NCBI RefSeq assembly: GCF_013408535.1
Contig: NZ_JACBZA010000001.1
Coordinates: forward strand, 1,240,001 to 1,304,000
Source of the DNA: Actinopolymorpha cephalotaxi
Lineage (GTDB): Bacteria; Actinomycetota; Actinomycetes; Propionibacteriales; Actinopolymorphaceae
Length of the DNA: 64,000 nucleotides
Direction of reading: 5' to 3'
Part shown: in pieces, positions 17,314 to 27,100 of the stretch
How the letters are laid out: every line of letters begins with the position of its first letter
Position numbering within the stretch: position 1 is the stretch's first letter
Translations under genes and position numbers: made by a program
The notes under the pieces: generated by a model
Seen by the model: the letters and a program-made list of their open reading frames with translations, nothing else
Told to the model about the DNA's origin: nothing
Databases searched by the model: none

Positions 17314-19134
17314 TCACCGGCCGACGGCGTAGTTCTGCATCCCGCGCGGGTTGGCGCCTGCCGACAGGACGCCGGTCCGCGGATCGCGGGCGACCGCGCA
17401 CAGCCGGCCCAGGCTCCAGGGTCCGGACCGGCTGACGACGTGGCCGCGGCGTTCCAGCGCGCCGATCACCTCCTCGCCGAGCCGGTCCTCGACCACCAGG
17501 CCGCGCGGCTCCATGGTCCGGGGGTAGAACGACCCGGGGAAGCTCGTCGTGTGCCACGCCGGCGCGTCGATCGCCTGCTGGAGATCCTGCCCCGCGCCGA
17601 GGTGCCGCAGCAGGAACAGCAGCTGCCACTGGTCCTGCTGGTCGCCGCCGGGGGAGCCGCAGGCGAGGACCGGACGCTCGTCCGCGAGCACCAGCGTCGG
17701 CGACAGGGTCGTACGGGGACGGCGCCCGGGCACGAGCGAGGAGGACAACCCCTCCTCCAGCCAGAACATCTGCGCCCGGCTGCCCAGGCAGAACCCGAGC
17801 GAGGGGATGGTCGGCGAACTCTGCAGCCAGCCGCCGCTCGGCGTCGCGGAGATCATGTTGCCCCAGCGGTCGACGACGTCCACGTGGCAGGTGTCGCCGC
17901 GGGTACGGCCGGTGAGGTCGACGGTGGGTTCGCCGGTGTCGCCGGCCCCGCGTCCGGGTCCGCCGGCCGGCGCGTTCCCGTCCGGGTCGGCGTGCCGCGC
18001 GGGCAGTCTCGGCGTACGACCGTCCGGTGCGCCCGGGCGCAGGTCGCCGGACGCCCGGTCGCCCACCAAGGCGGCGCGCTCGGCGGCGTACTCCTTGGCC
18101 AGCAGCGCGGGCAGCGGGGAGTCGGGCAGGTCGCCGTACCACGCCTCCCGATCGGCGAGGGCGAGCTTGAGCACCTCGGCGGTCAGGTGGACGCCGAGTT
18201 CGCCGCCGCGGTCTGCGCCGGCTGCGTTGTCGAGGTCGGCCGGGGCGCCCAGCGCGTCCAGCAGGGCCAGCGACTGCAGCAGGACCGGGCCCTGGCCCCA
18301 TGCCTGGGTCTTGGCCACCGTCAGGCCGTTCCACTCCAGGGTCGCGGGCTCCTCCCAGGACGCGCACCAGGACGCGAGGTCGTCACCGGTGAGCAGGCCG
18401 GCGTGGGCCTCACCGCTTGAGTCCCGGTGCGGCTGCCGGGAGAACGCGGCGATCTCCTCGGCGACGAAACCCTCCCGCCAGGCCCGGCGGGCGGCGTCGA
18501 GCTGGGCCTCCCGGCCGGTGCCCGCGGCCTCGCCCTCGGCGGCCAGGCGTTCCAGGGTGTCGGCGTACGCGGGGTTGGCGAACATCGCGTTCGGCGCCGG
18601 CGGCTTCCCGTCGCGCAGCCACAGAGCCGCCGAGGTGGGCCAGTGTTCGGCGAACATCCGCTCGACGGTGGCGACCGTCGTCACCGCGCCGGACACCAGC
18701 GGATGACCGGCTCGGGCGTACCCGATCGCGGGCTCGAGCACGTCGCGCAGCGGCCAGGTGCCGTGGTCGCGGAGCAGCAGCAGCCAGGCGTCCACCGCGC
18801 CGGGGATGGTCGCCGCCAACGGGCCGGAGCCGGGTACCAGGTCCAGGCCGAGGTCGCGGAAGTGCCCGATGGTGGCACCCGCCGGTGCGGGTCCCTGCCC
18901 GTTCAGCACCTTCGGCGTGGGGTCGCCGGCGGTGGCCACCACGGCCGGCACCTCGCCACCCGGGCCGTTCAGGTGCGGCTCGACCACGTGCAGGACGAAG
19001 CCGGCGCAGGCGGCCGCGTCGAAGGCGTTGCCGCCGCGTTCGAGCACACCCATGGCGCTCTGCGACGCCAGCCAGTGCGTGGACGCGACCATGCCGAAGG
19101 TGCCCCGGAGGGTCGGGCGGGTGGTGAACGTCAT
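17314..19134 (-). CDS. ggt: gamma-glutamyltransferase family protein
   Basis: 606 residues of the Ntn-hydrolase family that transfers or hydrolyses gamma-glutamyl groups. The proenzyme would cleave itself before Thr415 (context GDTCHVDVVDRWGN), giving a large N-terminal and a smaller C-terminal subunit. The N-terminal half shows MVASTHWLASQSAMGVLERGGNAFDAA and NGPGGE; the C-terminal half shows SATPSGGWLQSSP and the GSPGGDQQDQWQ region in place of the more usual GSPGG-x-T. No signal peptide is seen, so it may act in the cytoplasm, as many actinobacterial paralogues do. The start at 19134 has GAGGAC 8 bases upstream. A Pro/Gly-rich insertion of about 40 residues lies just before the cleavage site. 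Glutathione, mycothiol-derived or other gamma-glutamyl substrates are all possible. Confidence 0.9.
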   Translation of the reverse strand: MTFTTRPTLRGTFGMVASTHWLASQSAMGVLERGGNAFDAAACAGFVLHVVEPHLNGPGGEVPAVVATAGDPTPKVLNGQGPAPAGATIGHFRDLGLDLVPGSGPLAATIPGAVDAWLLLLRDHGTWPLRDVLEPAIGYARAGHPLVSGAVTTVATVERMFAEHWPTSAALWLRDGKPPAPNAMFANPAYADTLERLAAEGEAAGTGREAQLDAARRAWREGFVAEEIAAFSRQPHRDSSGEAHAGLLTGDDLASWCASWEEPATLEWNGLTVAKTQAWGQGPVLLQSLALLDALGAPADLDNAAGADRGGELGVHLTAEVLKLALADREAWYGDLPDSPLPALLAKEYAAERAALVGDRASGDLRPGAPDGRTPRLPARHADPDGNAPAGGPGRGAGDTGEPTVDLTGRTRGDTCHVDVVDRWGNMISATPSGGWLQSSPTIPSLGFCLGSRAQMFWLEEGLSSSLVPGRRPRTTLSPTLVLADERPVLACGSPGGDQQDQWQLLFLLRHLGAGQDLQQAIDAPAWHTTSFPGSFYPRTMEPRGLVVEDRLGEEVIGALERRGHVVSRSGPWSLGRLCAVARDPRTGVLSAGANPRGMQNYAVGR

Positions 19135-19357
19135 GAACCGTCCTCGTCGTCGAAGGAGCGAGCCGGCCGGCGGTCTCGGACACGGCGGCGGCGACGTGCG
19201 GGCGCGACCGGTGGGTGTCGCCGAGGCTAGCGTGCCCGGGACCACCGACAGGCCGCGATGCCGATCCCGGCACCCGCTGATCGCCGACCGGCCAGGAGAC
19301 CACTGGCGGGGAGTACGCCCGAAACCGCCTGTCGGTGGCCGCTGGCACCATCCCGGC

Positions 19358-20122
19358 ATGACAGCGACGACTGGGACGACCGCGATGACAGAGACAACGG
19401 TGAGTGCGGTGATCTTCGACTGGGGCGGCACGCTCACGCCCTGGCACACGGTCGACCTGCACGACCAGTGGCGGCACTACGCCCGGGCCTACGATCCGGC
19501 GCACGGTGAGGAGGTGTCGGCGGCGCTGCGGGCGGCCGAGGACGAGGCCTGGCGGCGGGCCAGGGAGGAGCACCGCGCGACCGCCTTCGACGCGATCGTC
19601 CGGGCGGCCGGACTGGAGCCGTCCGGGCCGGCACACCAGCGCGGGGTCGAGGCCTACCGCGCCTGGTGGGAGCCGCACACGCTGTCCGACCCGGACGTCG
19701 CACCGCTGTTCCGTGCGCTGCGCGAGCGGGGGATCCGGGTCGGGGTGTTGTCCAACACCGTCTGGCCGCGCGACGACCACGAGCTCGTCTTCGCCCGCGA
19801 CGGCCTGCTCGACCTCATCGACGGCGCCGTCTACACCAGCGAGATCGCGCACACCAAGCCACATCCGGAAGCGTTCCGCGCCGCCATGGCCGCGGTGGGT
19901 GTCGACCGGCCCGAGCACTGCGTCTTCGTCGGCGACCGGCTCTTCGACGACATCCACGGCGCCCGCTCGGTGGGGATGCGGGCGGTCCACGTGCCGCACA
20001 GCGACATCCCCGCCGTCCAGCGCGGGCACACCGACGGCGAACCCGACGCGGTGGTCCGGCGACTGGCCGACGTGCTCCCGCTCGTGGACGCGTGGCGATC
20101 GGGTTCGCCCCGCCACCGATGA
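19358..20122 (+). CDS. HAD superfamily hydrolase-like protein
   Basis: 254 residues with a Rossmann-type HAD core. Motif I is F20-D21-W-G-G-T, with nucleophile Asp21. The residue two positions on, normally the acid/base Asp of HAD phosphatases, is Gly23. Motif II is VGVLSNT, motif III is the lysine in HTKPHPEAF, and motif IV is VFVGDRLFDDI. A helical cap lies between motifs I and II. It may be a phosphatase with altered chemistry or a different HAD activity. The ATG at 19358 is used; an in-frame ATG nine codons downstream is the alternative. It is divergent from the gamma-glutamyltranspeptidase gene. Confidence 0.85.
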   Translation: MTATTGTTAMTETTVSAVIFDWGGTLTPWHTVDLHDQWRHYARAYDPAHGEEVSAALRAAEDEAWRRAREEHRATAFDAIVRAAGLEPSGPAHQRGVEAYRAWWEPHTLSDPDVAPLFRALRERGIRVGVLSNTVWPRDDHELVFARDGLLDLIDGAVYTSEIAHTKPHPEAFRAAMAAVGVDRPEHCVFVGDRLFDDIHGARSVGMRAVHVPHSDIPAVQRGHTDGEPDAVVRRLADVLPLVDAWRSGSPRHR

Positions 20123-20143
20123 CCGTCGTATGGGGGAGGACCC

Positions 20144-20275
20144 ATGCCCATGAGCACGCGACGACCCCGCGGCGGTGGGCGGACGACGTATGTCTTCGGT
20201 CGGCAGTGGCACCGCCGGGAACCAGTCCTAGCGAGAACTCCCGGCGCCGGAGGCGCGGCGGGAGGCGGACGGTGA
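20144..20275 (+). CDS. candidate small protein (43 aa), unrecognised
   Basis: An ATG at 20144 is preceded by GGGGGAGGA (20132-20140), one of the strongest ribosome sites in the region, and opens a 43-codon frame. The product is basic at the start (STRRPRGGGRTTYVFGRQWH) and Gly/Ala-rich at the end. It lies 22 bases after the HAD gene and its end overlaps the opposite-strand DUF4439 gene by 48 bases. I do not recognise it. It could be chance, since GC-rich DNA readily gives short open frames. Confidence 0.3.
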   Translation: MPMSTRRPRGGGRTTYVFGRQWHRREPVLARTPGAGGAAGGGR

Positions 20276-20728
20276 CGCCGGACGCGTGGGTGCGGGCGCC
20301 GCACCGGGTGGATCGGCGACGCCGGGGAAGGCCACCGGGTCCGCGCCCCACTCCAGGCGCCGGCGGGCGCAGTCGACGAGCAGGTCGGCGCCCATGATGC
20401 GCACACTGGAACTCGTCGCGGCGGACACCAGGTCCGCGAACACCCCGGCACATCCGTCCTCGAGGTACGCCGCGAGCCGCCGGGCGCTGCGGTCACCGGT
20501 CACCTGGAACGGCAGCCGGTAGCCCGGGTCGGCGGCCACCGGGGTCGCCTCACGTGAGCGCAGCAGAGTCCGCAGGCGTTCCCGCAACCCGCGATACAGC
20601 TCGATCGAGCTCTCACCCCGACTGCGGTCGTCCGAACCCAACTGGGGCGTCAGCACCTGATAACCCCAGATCGCGGCGTGCACACCGGCCAGCGCCTCCT
20701 GCAGGCCGGCGACCTCGCGGTCACTCAT
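20228..20728 (-). CDS. DUF4439 ferritin-like domain protein
   Basis: 166 residues, mainly helical. The opening EVAGLQEALAGVHAAIWGYQVL, followed by YRGLRERLRTLLRSREATP, ADPGYRLPFQV and AAYLEDGCAGVFADLV, matches the DUF4439 ferritin-like family found near rimP in actinomycetes. A conserved Glu/His helix pattern suggests a four-helix bundle, but metal binding is unproven. The last 30 residues are Pro/Ala/Ser-rich and probably disordered. It is 57 bases downstream of a ferritin-like lipoprotein gene on the same strand, so the pair is probably co-transcribed. Confidence 0.85.
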   Translation of the reverse strand: MSDREVAGLQEALAGVHAAIWGYQVLTPQLGSDDRSRGESSIELYRGLRERLRTLLRSREATPVAADPGYRLPFQVTGDRSARRLAAYLEDGCAGVFADLVSAATSSSVRIMGADLLVDCARRRLEWGADPVAFPGVADPPGAAPAPTRPASPSASRRASGAGSSR

Positions 20729-20785
20729 CGGTCAGCCTCCCCCGCGGCGGCGGACAACATCGGCGTGGAAGATCGGTGTGGAACC

Positions 20786-21403
20786 TCACGCCATCGACCC
20801 CAACGTCCGCACGTGGGTGGACTCGCAGGCGCCGATCGAGGCCAGGATCCGGGCGTGGTCGGGATCGCGGACGACCCTGACGTTGGTCCGGCGGGCGGCG
20901 GTAGCGGCCTTCTCCAGCCCGAGCAGGCCAGCGACCGAGTCCGCGCCCGCGTCGGGAACGACCGTGCTGCTCGGCCCGGGACTCGCGGTCCGGCCGGGCG
21001 TGGGGGAGGGGCTGGCCGTCGACCCGCCGGCACGCCGGGTCAGCGCGATCAGCGCGGCGAGGTGCTCCTCGTGCCGGGCGACGTACTCCGAGAGCTGCTT
21101 GCGCAGATCGGGGTTCTTGGCCGCGGTCGCGGCGTAGGCGGTCAGCAACGCCCGCTCCTCGGTCAGTGCCGAGGTGAGCACCGGAAGGTCCGGGTCGGGC
21201 GTGGGTGCCGCGGACGCGCCGTGGCCGCCGCGCCCGGACGCCCCGGGACCGTTGCCGCGGCCGGTGGTGCACGCCGCGAGCAGCCCTCCGGTCAGGCCGA
21301 GGACACCGGCCCCCAGGGTCGTGCGCAGCACTCCACGCCGGGTCGGCGACGTCTCGTCGTACGCCGGGGACGCCGGGGACGGAGCGTTGGTGGGCGCGTT
21401 CAC
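20786..21403 (-). CDS. twin-arginine/lipobox ferritin-like lipoprotein
   Basis: 205 residues. The N-terminus has a twin-arginine motif (TRRGVLRTT, Arg22-Arg23), a hydrophobic stretch and a lipobox ending at Cys45 (GLLAAC), so the mature protein should be exported folded and anchored to the outer face of the membrane. The mature part contains LTSALTEERALLTAYAAT, SEYVARHEEHLAAL and DPDHARILASIGACESTHV, an E..H helical pattern as in ferritin-like bundles. The GTG start lies 7 bases after a TAACGT -10 box (21416-21411), suggesting a leaderless transcript. It is upstream of and probably co-transcribed with the DUF4439 gene. Biological role unknown. Confidence 0.83.
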   Translation of the reverse strand: MNAPTNAPSPASPAYDETSPTRRGVLRTTLGAGVLGLTGGLLAACTTGRGNGPGASGRGGHGASAAPTPDPDLPVLTSALTEERALLTAYAATAAKNPDLRKQLSEYVARHEEHLAALIALTRRAGGSTASPSPTPGRTASPGPSSTVVPDAGADSVAGLLGLEKAATAARRTNVRVVRDPDHARILASIGACESTHVRTLGSMA

Positions 21404-21535
21404 GAGCGTGACGTTACCGGAGCGAATTCGGGCCTCGGCACGTTACGTCCCCCTTCTCCGTCCTGGGGAATTCCGGCCGATGGGGGGCCGTCGCGAGGGA
21501 GATCGAACGGCACCCGGGCCGGGGCGTGCCGCCGT

Positions 21536-21565
21536 TTGAAGGGCAATTCCGGGGACGGGTACGCT
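21536..21565 (+). promoter_or_regulatory. predicted promoter of the rimP-nusA-infB operon
   Basis: TTGAAG (21536-21541), an 18-base spacer and TACGCT (21560-21565) resemble a housekeeping-sigma promoter. It lies in the 364-base gap between the lipoprotein gene and rimP. The remaining 200 bases before rimP would form a leader; it contains an imperfect hairpin between GGCCGGGTG (about 21580) and CACCCCGGCC (about 21600), and CG-rich short repeats, but no tRNA or recognisable riboswitch. I see no other gene in this gap. Confidence 0.5.
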
Positions 21566-21767
21566 GACCACGCCGAGGCCGGGTGACGGTGGCCACAGGA
21601 CACCCCGGCCGGCCCTCGGTTCGCACCAGTTCGTACCAGCTTCGCGTCAGTCAGCGGGGCGGCCGGGCCGGCACCCGGGTGGTCGCGACGTCGCCGCTCA
21701 TCGCGGCACCCGACACCCGGTTGGCGTCGTGCCCGCACCGTCCGCACAACTAGAGAGGGAGGCAACC

Positions 21768-22334
21768 GTGGCAAGCGGCGCTGCTGCTCGTGACCAGGTG
21801 GCCGACCTTCTCGCGCCGGTGCTCGCCCAGTCCGGACTCGACCTCGAGTCCGTCGACCTCACTCCTGCCGGCCGCCGCACCGTCCTGCGCATCGTGGTGG
21901 ACGCCGACGGCGGCGTCACTCTGGACCAGCTCGCCGACACCTCGCGCACCGTCGCGAAGCTGCTCGACTCCGGCGACGTGATGGGCGCGGGCGCCTACAC
22001 CCTCGAGGTGACCTCCCGGGGCGTCGACCGGCCGCTCACCGAGCCCCGCCACTGGCGTCGCAACGTCGGCCGGCTGGTCAAGGTGGTGCACGCCGACGGC
22101 AGCCAGCTCGTCGGGCGGGTCACCGCGGCCGGCGAGGAGAGCGCCGACCTGGACGTCGACGGAACGCCCCACCAGGTCGAGTTCGCCCGGGTGGCCAAGG
22201 CGCGGGTGCAGGTCGAGTTCGCCAAGATGGCGCCGGCCGACGACGCCGAGCCGGGCGAGGACCTCGACGACGACACGTACGACGGCCACGGCGACGACGA
22301 CAAGACGTACGACGACACAGACAAGGAGGGATAG
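21768..22334 (+). CDS. rimP: ribosome maturation factor RimP
   Basis: 188 residues. RimP assists assembly of the 30S subunit. The N-terminal alpha/beta domain contains [39 protein letters not shown] and the [23 protein letters not shown] signature; the C-terminal beta-barrel follows ([18 protein letters not shown]). The last 30 residues are very acidic ([19 protein letters not shown]), a common feature of actinobacterial RimP. The GTG at 21768 has a perfect GGGAGG 5 bases upstream. It is the first gene of the classic rimP-nusA-ylxR-infB operon, four bases from nusA. Confidence 0.96.
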   Translation: MASGAAARDQVADLLAPVLAQSGLDLESVDLTPAGRRTVLRIVVDADGGVTLDQLADTSRTVAKLLDSGDVMGAGAYTLEVTSRGVDRPLTEPRHWRRNVGRLVKVVHADGSQLVGRVTAAGEESADLDVDGTPHQVEFARVAKARVQVEFAKMAPADDAEPGEDLDDDTYDGHGDDDKTYDDTDKEG

Positions 22335-22338
22335 GCAC

Positions 22339-23409
22339 ATGGACATCGACATGGCGGTCCTGCGCGCTCTGGAGCGTGAGAAGGACGTCCCTCTGGAGGC
22401 CGTCTGCGAGGCGATCGAGCAGGCCCTGCTGATCGCCTACCAGCGGACCGAGGGAGCCCAGACGCACGCCCGGGTCGAGCTGGACCGCAAGAGCGGGCAC
22501 GTGATGGTCTACGCCACCGAGCTCGACGAGGACGGCAAGCCGGCGCGGGAGTGGGACGACACCCCGACCGGGTTCGGCCGGATCGCCACGACCACGGCGA
22601 AACAGGTCATCCTGCAGCGGCTGCGTGACGCCGAGGAAGACCACATGTTCGGCGAGTTCGTCGGCAGAGAAGGCGACATCATCTCCGGCGTGATCCAGCA
22701 GGGCAAGGACCCACGGCTGGTCTACGTCAACCTCGGCCGGGTGGAGGGTATGCTCCCGCCGCAGGAGCAGGTGCCGGGCGAGCGGTACAGCCACGGCGAC
22801 CGGATCAAGTGCTTCGTGGTGGCCGTCCGCAAGGGCTTCCGCGGCCCGCAGATCACCCTGTCGCGCACCCACCCCAACCTCGTCCGGAAGCTGTTCGCGC
22901 TGGAGGTCCCCGAGATCGCCGACGGCACCGTCGAGATCAGCGGGATCGCCCGCGAGGCCGGGCACCGCACGAAGGTCGCGGTGCACTCGCGCAACCCGTC
23001 GGTCAACGCCAAGGGCGCGTGCATCGGCCCGGTGGGTTCGCGCGTACGCAACGTCATGAACGAGCTGCACGGCGAGAAGATCGACATCGTCGACTGGTCG
23101 GACGATCCGGCGGAGTACGTCAAGCAGGCCCTGTCGCCGGCCCGGGTGCGCAGTGTCGAGATCGTCGACCTCGCGGCCCGGTCGGCTCGGGTGGTCGTAC
23201 CCGACTACCAGCTCAGCCTCGCCATCGGCCGGGAGGGCCAGAACGCCCGGCTCGCCGCCAGGCTGACCGGCTGGCGGATCGACATCCGGTCCGACACCGC
23301 CGAGGCCGAGCCGGCACGGGACGCCGCACCGGACACCGCCGGCGGGGACGACGACTCGGTCGAGGCGTCCAACCCGGCCGAGGCAGGCGCGGCCGGCGAC
23401 CAGCAGTAG
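22339..23409 (+). CDS. nusA: transcription termination/antitermination factor NusA
   Basis: 356 residues. The RNA-polymerase-binding N-terminal domain starts with [20 protein letters not shown] and [18 protein letters not shown]. The S1 domain covers about 110-180 ([12 protein letters not shown]), followed by two KH domains ([22 protein letters not shown] and [23 protein letters not shown]; then [23 protein letters not shown]). There is no C-terminal acidic repeat domain, which is normal outside proteobacteria. The tail of about 30 residues is Ala/Asp-rich. A GGAGGG ribosome site precedes the ATG. NusA modulates pausing, termination and antitermination, and is co-transcribed with rimP. Confidence 0.97.
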   Translation: MDIDMAVLRALEREKDVPLEAVCEAIEQALLIAYQRTEGAQTHARVELDRKSGHVMVYATELDEDGKPAREWDDTPTGFGRIATTTAKQVILQRLRDAEEDHMFGEFVGREGDIISGVIQQGKDPRLVYVNLGRVEGMLPPQEQVPGERYSHGDRIKCFVVAVRKGFRGPQITLSRTHPNLVRKLFALEVPEIADGTVEISGIAREAGHRTKVAVHSRNPSVNAKGACIGPVGSRVRNVMNELHGEKIDIVDWSDDPAEYVKQALSPARVRSVEIVDLAARSARVVVPDYQLSLAIGREGQNARLAARLTGWRIDIRSDTAEAEPARDAAPDTAGGDDDSVEASNPAEAGAAGDQQ

Positions 23410-23610
23410 ACAGGCCGCCCGGGACGCCGGTCGGAACTCGACCGGCCCCGGCCGGTGGCCGACCGGCATCGGACCGACCGGCACCAGACCGGTCCGACCC
23501 GCCCTGACCAGGCGAATCCGGCCGATCCGGCCGGAAACGGACCCTCCTCCGATCCGGATGAAGAGATCCAGCGCCCGCCGAGTCCGGCGGTCTGGGTACA
23601 CTCTCACGAG

Positions 23611-24024
23611 GTGGGTCGTACAGGTCTGGAACCAAACACACGTCCGCACGTGGTGCGCACGTGTGTGGGGTGTCGGCAACGTACGGCAAAGTCTGACCTG
23701 CTCCGGGTCGTCCTCGCACGTGACGAGACCGCCATGCGGTTGGTCGCGGACGTCTCCGGCCACGCGCCGGGTCGTGGGGCGCATCTGCATCCCACGAGAG
23801 AATGCCTCGGACTCGCCGAACGCCGACGAGCGTTCGCGCGCGCCTTGCGTGCGCGGGCACCGATCGACGTCGGCCCGCTCCGGCGTCATGTCGAGCAGCA
23901 GGATCCAGTCGACACCGGCCAGGCGGATGCCACCGCTTCGGCCAGCAACGCACCGAACACCGGCGACGCCCAGCGCGACCAGGGGCGCCGCCCAGGCAAA
24001 GAAAGTGGGTCGAGCGGCTCATGA
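23611..24024 (+). CDS. ylxR: YlxR family RNA-binding protein
   Basis: 137 residues in this reading. The YlxR/DUF448 core is HVVRTCVGCRQRTAKSDLLRVVL, GRGAHLHPTRECLGLAERRRAFARAL. The fold resembles a small RNA- or nucleoid-binding protein, and it lies between nusA and infB as in most bacteria. The GTG at 23611 is 8 bases after a TACACT box (23597-23602), suggesting an additional leaderless start inside the operon. The frame continues upstream to a GTG at 23455 through repetitive Asp/Arg/Pro-rich codons, which I judge non-coding. The C-terminal 40 residues are low complexity. Confidence 0.85.
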   Translation: MGRTGLEPNTRPHVVRTCVGCRQRTAKSDLLRVVLARDETAMRLVADVSGHAPGRGAHLHPTRECLGLAERRRAFARALRARAPIDVGPLRRHVEQQDPVDTGQADATASASNAPNTGDAQRDQGRRPGKESGSSGS

Positions 24025-24108
24025 GCACTCGATGAGAACCGAGCAATGAGCACGCCTAGTTACTAGCGGCCTGGACCCACAGGGGGCCCGGGCCGGCAAA
24101 GGAGAGCA

Positions 24109-27100
24109 GTGGCAAAGGTCCGGGTCTACGAACTCGCCAAGGAGTTCGGCATCGAAAGCAAGGCCGTCATGGCCAGGCTTCAGGAGCTGGGTGAATTCGT
24201 TCGCTCCGCTTCGTCAACCGTCGAGGCACCCGTAGTTCGCAAGCTCAAGGAGTCGTTCGCGACCGAGTCCGGCGGCAAGGCCGGCGGACGGGGATCGGCG
24301 CGCAAGTCCGCGAGCAAGCAGGCCGCACCGGCATCCCCGGCGCAGGCCGCATCGGGCGCTTCGGCCCCCACGACACCCAAACCGACTCCGGTCCCCGGCG
24401 CGAAGCCCGCGCCGCCGCGACCGGCTCCGGCGAAGCCTTCCCCCGAGCCCGTCGAGGTGGTTCGCGAGGCTGTACCGGAGGTGACCGAGCGCCCGGCGGC
24501 CACGGCCCAGCCGAGCGCACCGGCACCCGAGCGGTCCGCACCCCAGCCGCAGGGGCCCCGTCCGGGGCCGCGGCCGGACGGCGGACGTCGTACCGACCGT
24601 CCCGAACGCGCCGACCGTCCGGAACGCACCGACCGTCCGGAACGCGGCGACCGCCCCGAGCGCGCCGACCGTCCCGAGCGTCCGGCCGCGTCCGGTGCCA
24701 GGCCGGCTCCTCCCGGGCAGCGCCCCACGCGCCAGTCCGGTCCCGGCGGCCCCAGTGGTCCCGGTGGTCCCGGTGCCGCTCCGGGTGGACGCGGTGGCCA
24801 GGGTGGCGACTCCCGGCAGCGTCCGTCCGGCCCGCGTCAGGGTGGGGCTCCGCGTCCGGGCAACAACCCCTTCACCTCCACCACCGGCATGCGCGGCCCG
24901 CGCTCGGAGCGGCCCGGACAGGGTGCTCCCCGTCGTGACGGCGAAGGCGACGGCGCCGGCCGGCAGGGCGGCGGCGTCCCCGGCGTTCCCCGTCCCAACC
25001 CCGGCACGATGCCGACCCGGCCGGAGCGCTCCGGCGACCGTCCGGGTGGCCCCCGTCCCAACCCCGGCATGATGCCGTCGCGTCCGGCCCCGCGTGCGGG
25101 TGGCGGACCCGGCGGCCGTACCGGCGGTCCCGGTGGCCGCACCGGTGGTCCCGGCGCCCGTACGGGTGGTCCCGGTGGCCGCACCGGCGCACCCGGCCGT
25201 GGCGGTCCCGGTGGCGGCGGAGGTCGTCCCGGTGGCGGCGGAGGTCGTCCCGGTGGTGGCGGTGGCGGTGCTCCCGCCGGCGCTCCGCCGCGTGGTGGCT
25301 TCGGCGGCCGTCCCGGTGGGGCGCGCGGTCGTGGTGGTACAGCCGGTGCCTTCGGGCGTCCGGGTGGACCGGTGCGCCGTGGCCGCAAGTCGAAGCGGCA
25401 GAAGCGCCAGGAGCTCGACAACATGCAGGCGCCGTCGGTCGGCGGTGTGCGCGTTCCCCGTGGTGGCGGCCAGACGGTCCGGTTGCCGCGAGGCGCCAGC
25501 CTGACCGACTTCGCCGAGCGGATCGGTGCGGACGCGGCGTCGCTGGTCCAGGTGATGTTCCACCTGGGCGAGATGGTGACCGCCACGCAGTCGGTCAGCG
25601 ACGAGACGCTGCAGCTGCTGGGTGCCGAGCTCGAGTACGACATCCAGGTGGTCTCGCCCGAGGACGAGGACCGCGAGCTGCTGGAGTCGTTCTCCATCGA
25701 GTTCGGTGAGGACGAGGGCGAGGACGCCGAGATCATCGCCCGGCCGCCGGTCGTTTCGGTGATGGGTCACGTCGACCACGGAAAGACCAAGCTGCTGGAC
25801 GCGATCCGCAACGCCGACGTCGTGGCCGGCGAGGCGGGCGGCATCACCCAGCACATCGGTGCCTACCAGGTCGCCACCCAGGTGGACGGAAATGATCGCA
25901 AGATCACGTTCATCGACACCCCGGGCCACGAGGCGTTCACCGCCATGCGTGCCCGTGGTGCGCAGTCGACCGACATCGCGGTGCTCGTGGTGGCGGCCGA
26001 CGACGGCGTGATGCCGCAGACCGTCGAGGCGCTCAACCACGCCAAGGCGGCCAACCTGCCGATCGTGGTGGCGGTCAACAAGATCGACGTGCCCGACGCC
26101 GACCCGACGAAGGTGCGCGGTCAGCTCAGCGAGTACGGCCTGGTCCCCGAGGAGTACGGCGGCGACACGATGTTCGTCGACATCTCCGCCCGGGCCCGGA
26201 CCAACCTCGACGGGCTGCTCGAGGCGATCGTGCTCACCGCGGACGCCTCGCTGGACCTGCGGGCCAACCCCCACCAGGACGCGCAGGGTCTCGCGATCGA
26301 GGCGCACCTGGACAAGGGCCGCGGCCCGGTGGTGACCGTGCTGGTGCAGCGCGGCACGCTGCGGGTCGGCGACTCGATCATCGCGGGTCCGGCGTACGGC
26401 CGGGTGCGCGCGATGCTCGACGAGAACGGCCAGTCGGTGGACGAGGCTCCGCCGGCGCGTCCGGTGCTCGTACTCGGTCTGTCGGCCGTTCCGCGCGCCG
26501 GTGACACCTTCATGGTGGTCGCCGACGACCGGATGGCCCGGCAGATCGCGGAGAAGCGCGAGGCGCGCGAGCGCAACGCGTCGTTCGCACAGCGCACCAA
26601 GCGGGTCAGCCTCGACGACCTGTCGAAGCTGCTCGAGGAGCGCCAGTCGCTCAACCTCGTCATCAAGGGCGACGTGTCCGGGTCGGTCGAGGCCTTGGAG
26701 GACGCGCTCGCCAAGATCGACGTGGGCGACGAGGTCGACCTGCGGATCCTGCACCGCGGTGTGGGTGCGGTCACCGAGAACGACGTCAACCTCGCGACGA
26801 TCGACAACGCGATCATCATCGGCTTCAACGTCCGGGCCCAGGGCCGGTCGGTGGAGCGGTTGGCCGACCGCGAAGGCGTGGAGATCCGGTTCTACTCGGT
26901 GATCTACCAGGCCATCGACGAGGTGGAGGCGGCCCTGAAGGGCATGCTGAAGCCGGAGTACGAAGAGGCGCGGCTCGGTACCGCGGAGGTGCGGGACGTG
27001 TTCCGTTCCAGCAAGTTCGGCACCATCGCCGGCTGTCTGGTCACCAGCGGGACCATCCGCCGCAACTCCAAGGCGCGGCTGCTCCGCGACGGCGCGGTCG

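Noticed and set aside
21566-21767. tRNA or riboswitch in the rimP leader
   Set aside because: No cloverleaf, no TTCGA T-loop in context and no recognisable aptamer core; only an imperfect GC-rich hairpin.
23581-23602. Strong canonical -35/-10 promoter for ylxR-infB
   Set aside because: The TACACT box is good but no TTGAC-like element occurs at 16-18 bases; kept only as a note on a leaderless start.
23455-23610. N-terminal 52-codon extension of YlxR
   Set aside because: Repetitive Asp/Arg/Pro codons between nusA and a TACACT box; a GTG 8 bases after that box gives a YlxR of normal form.
24580-25370. Dense repeats in the infB region resembling a minisatellite or CRISPR-like array
   Set aside because: They are in-frame Arg/Pro/Glu and Gly-rich codons of the disordered IF-2 linker, have no regular spacer structure, and are typical of actinobacterial infB.
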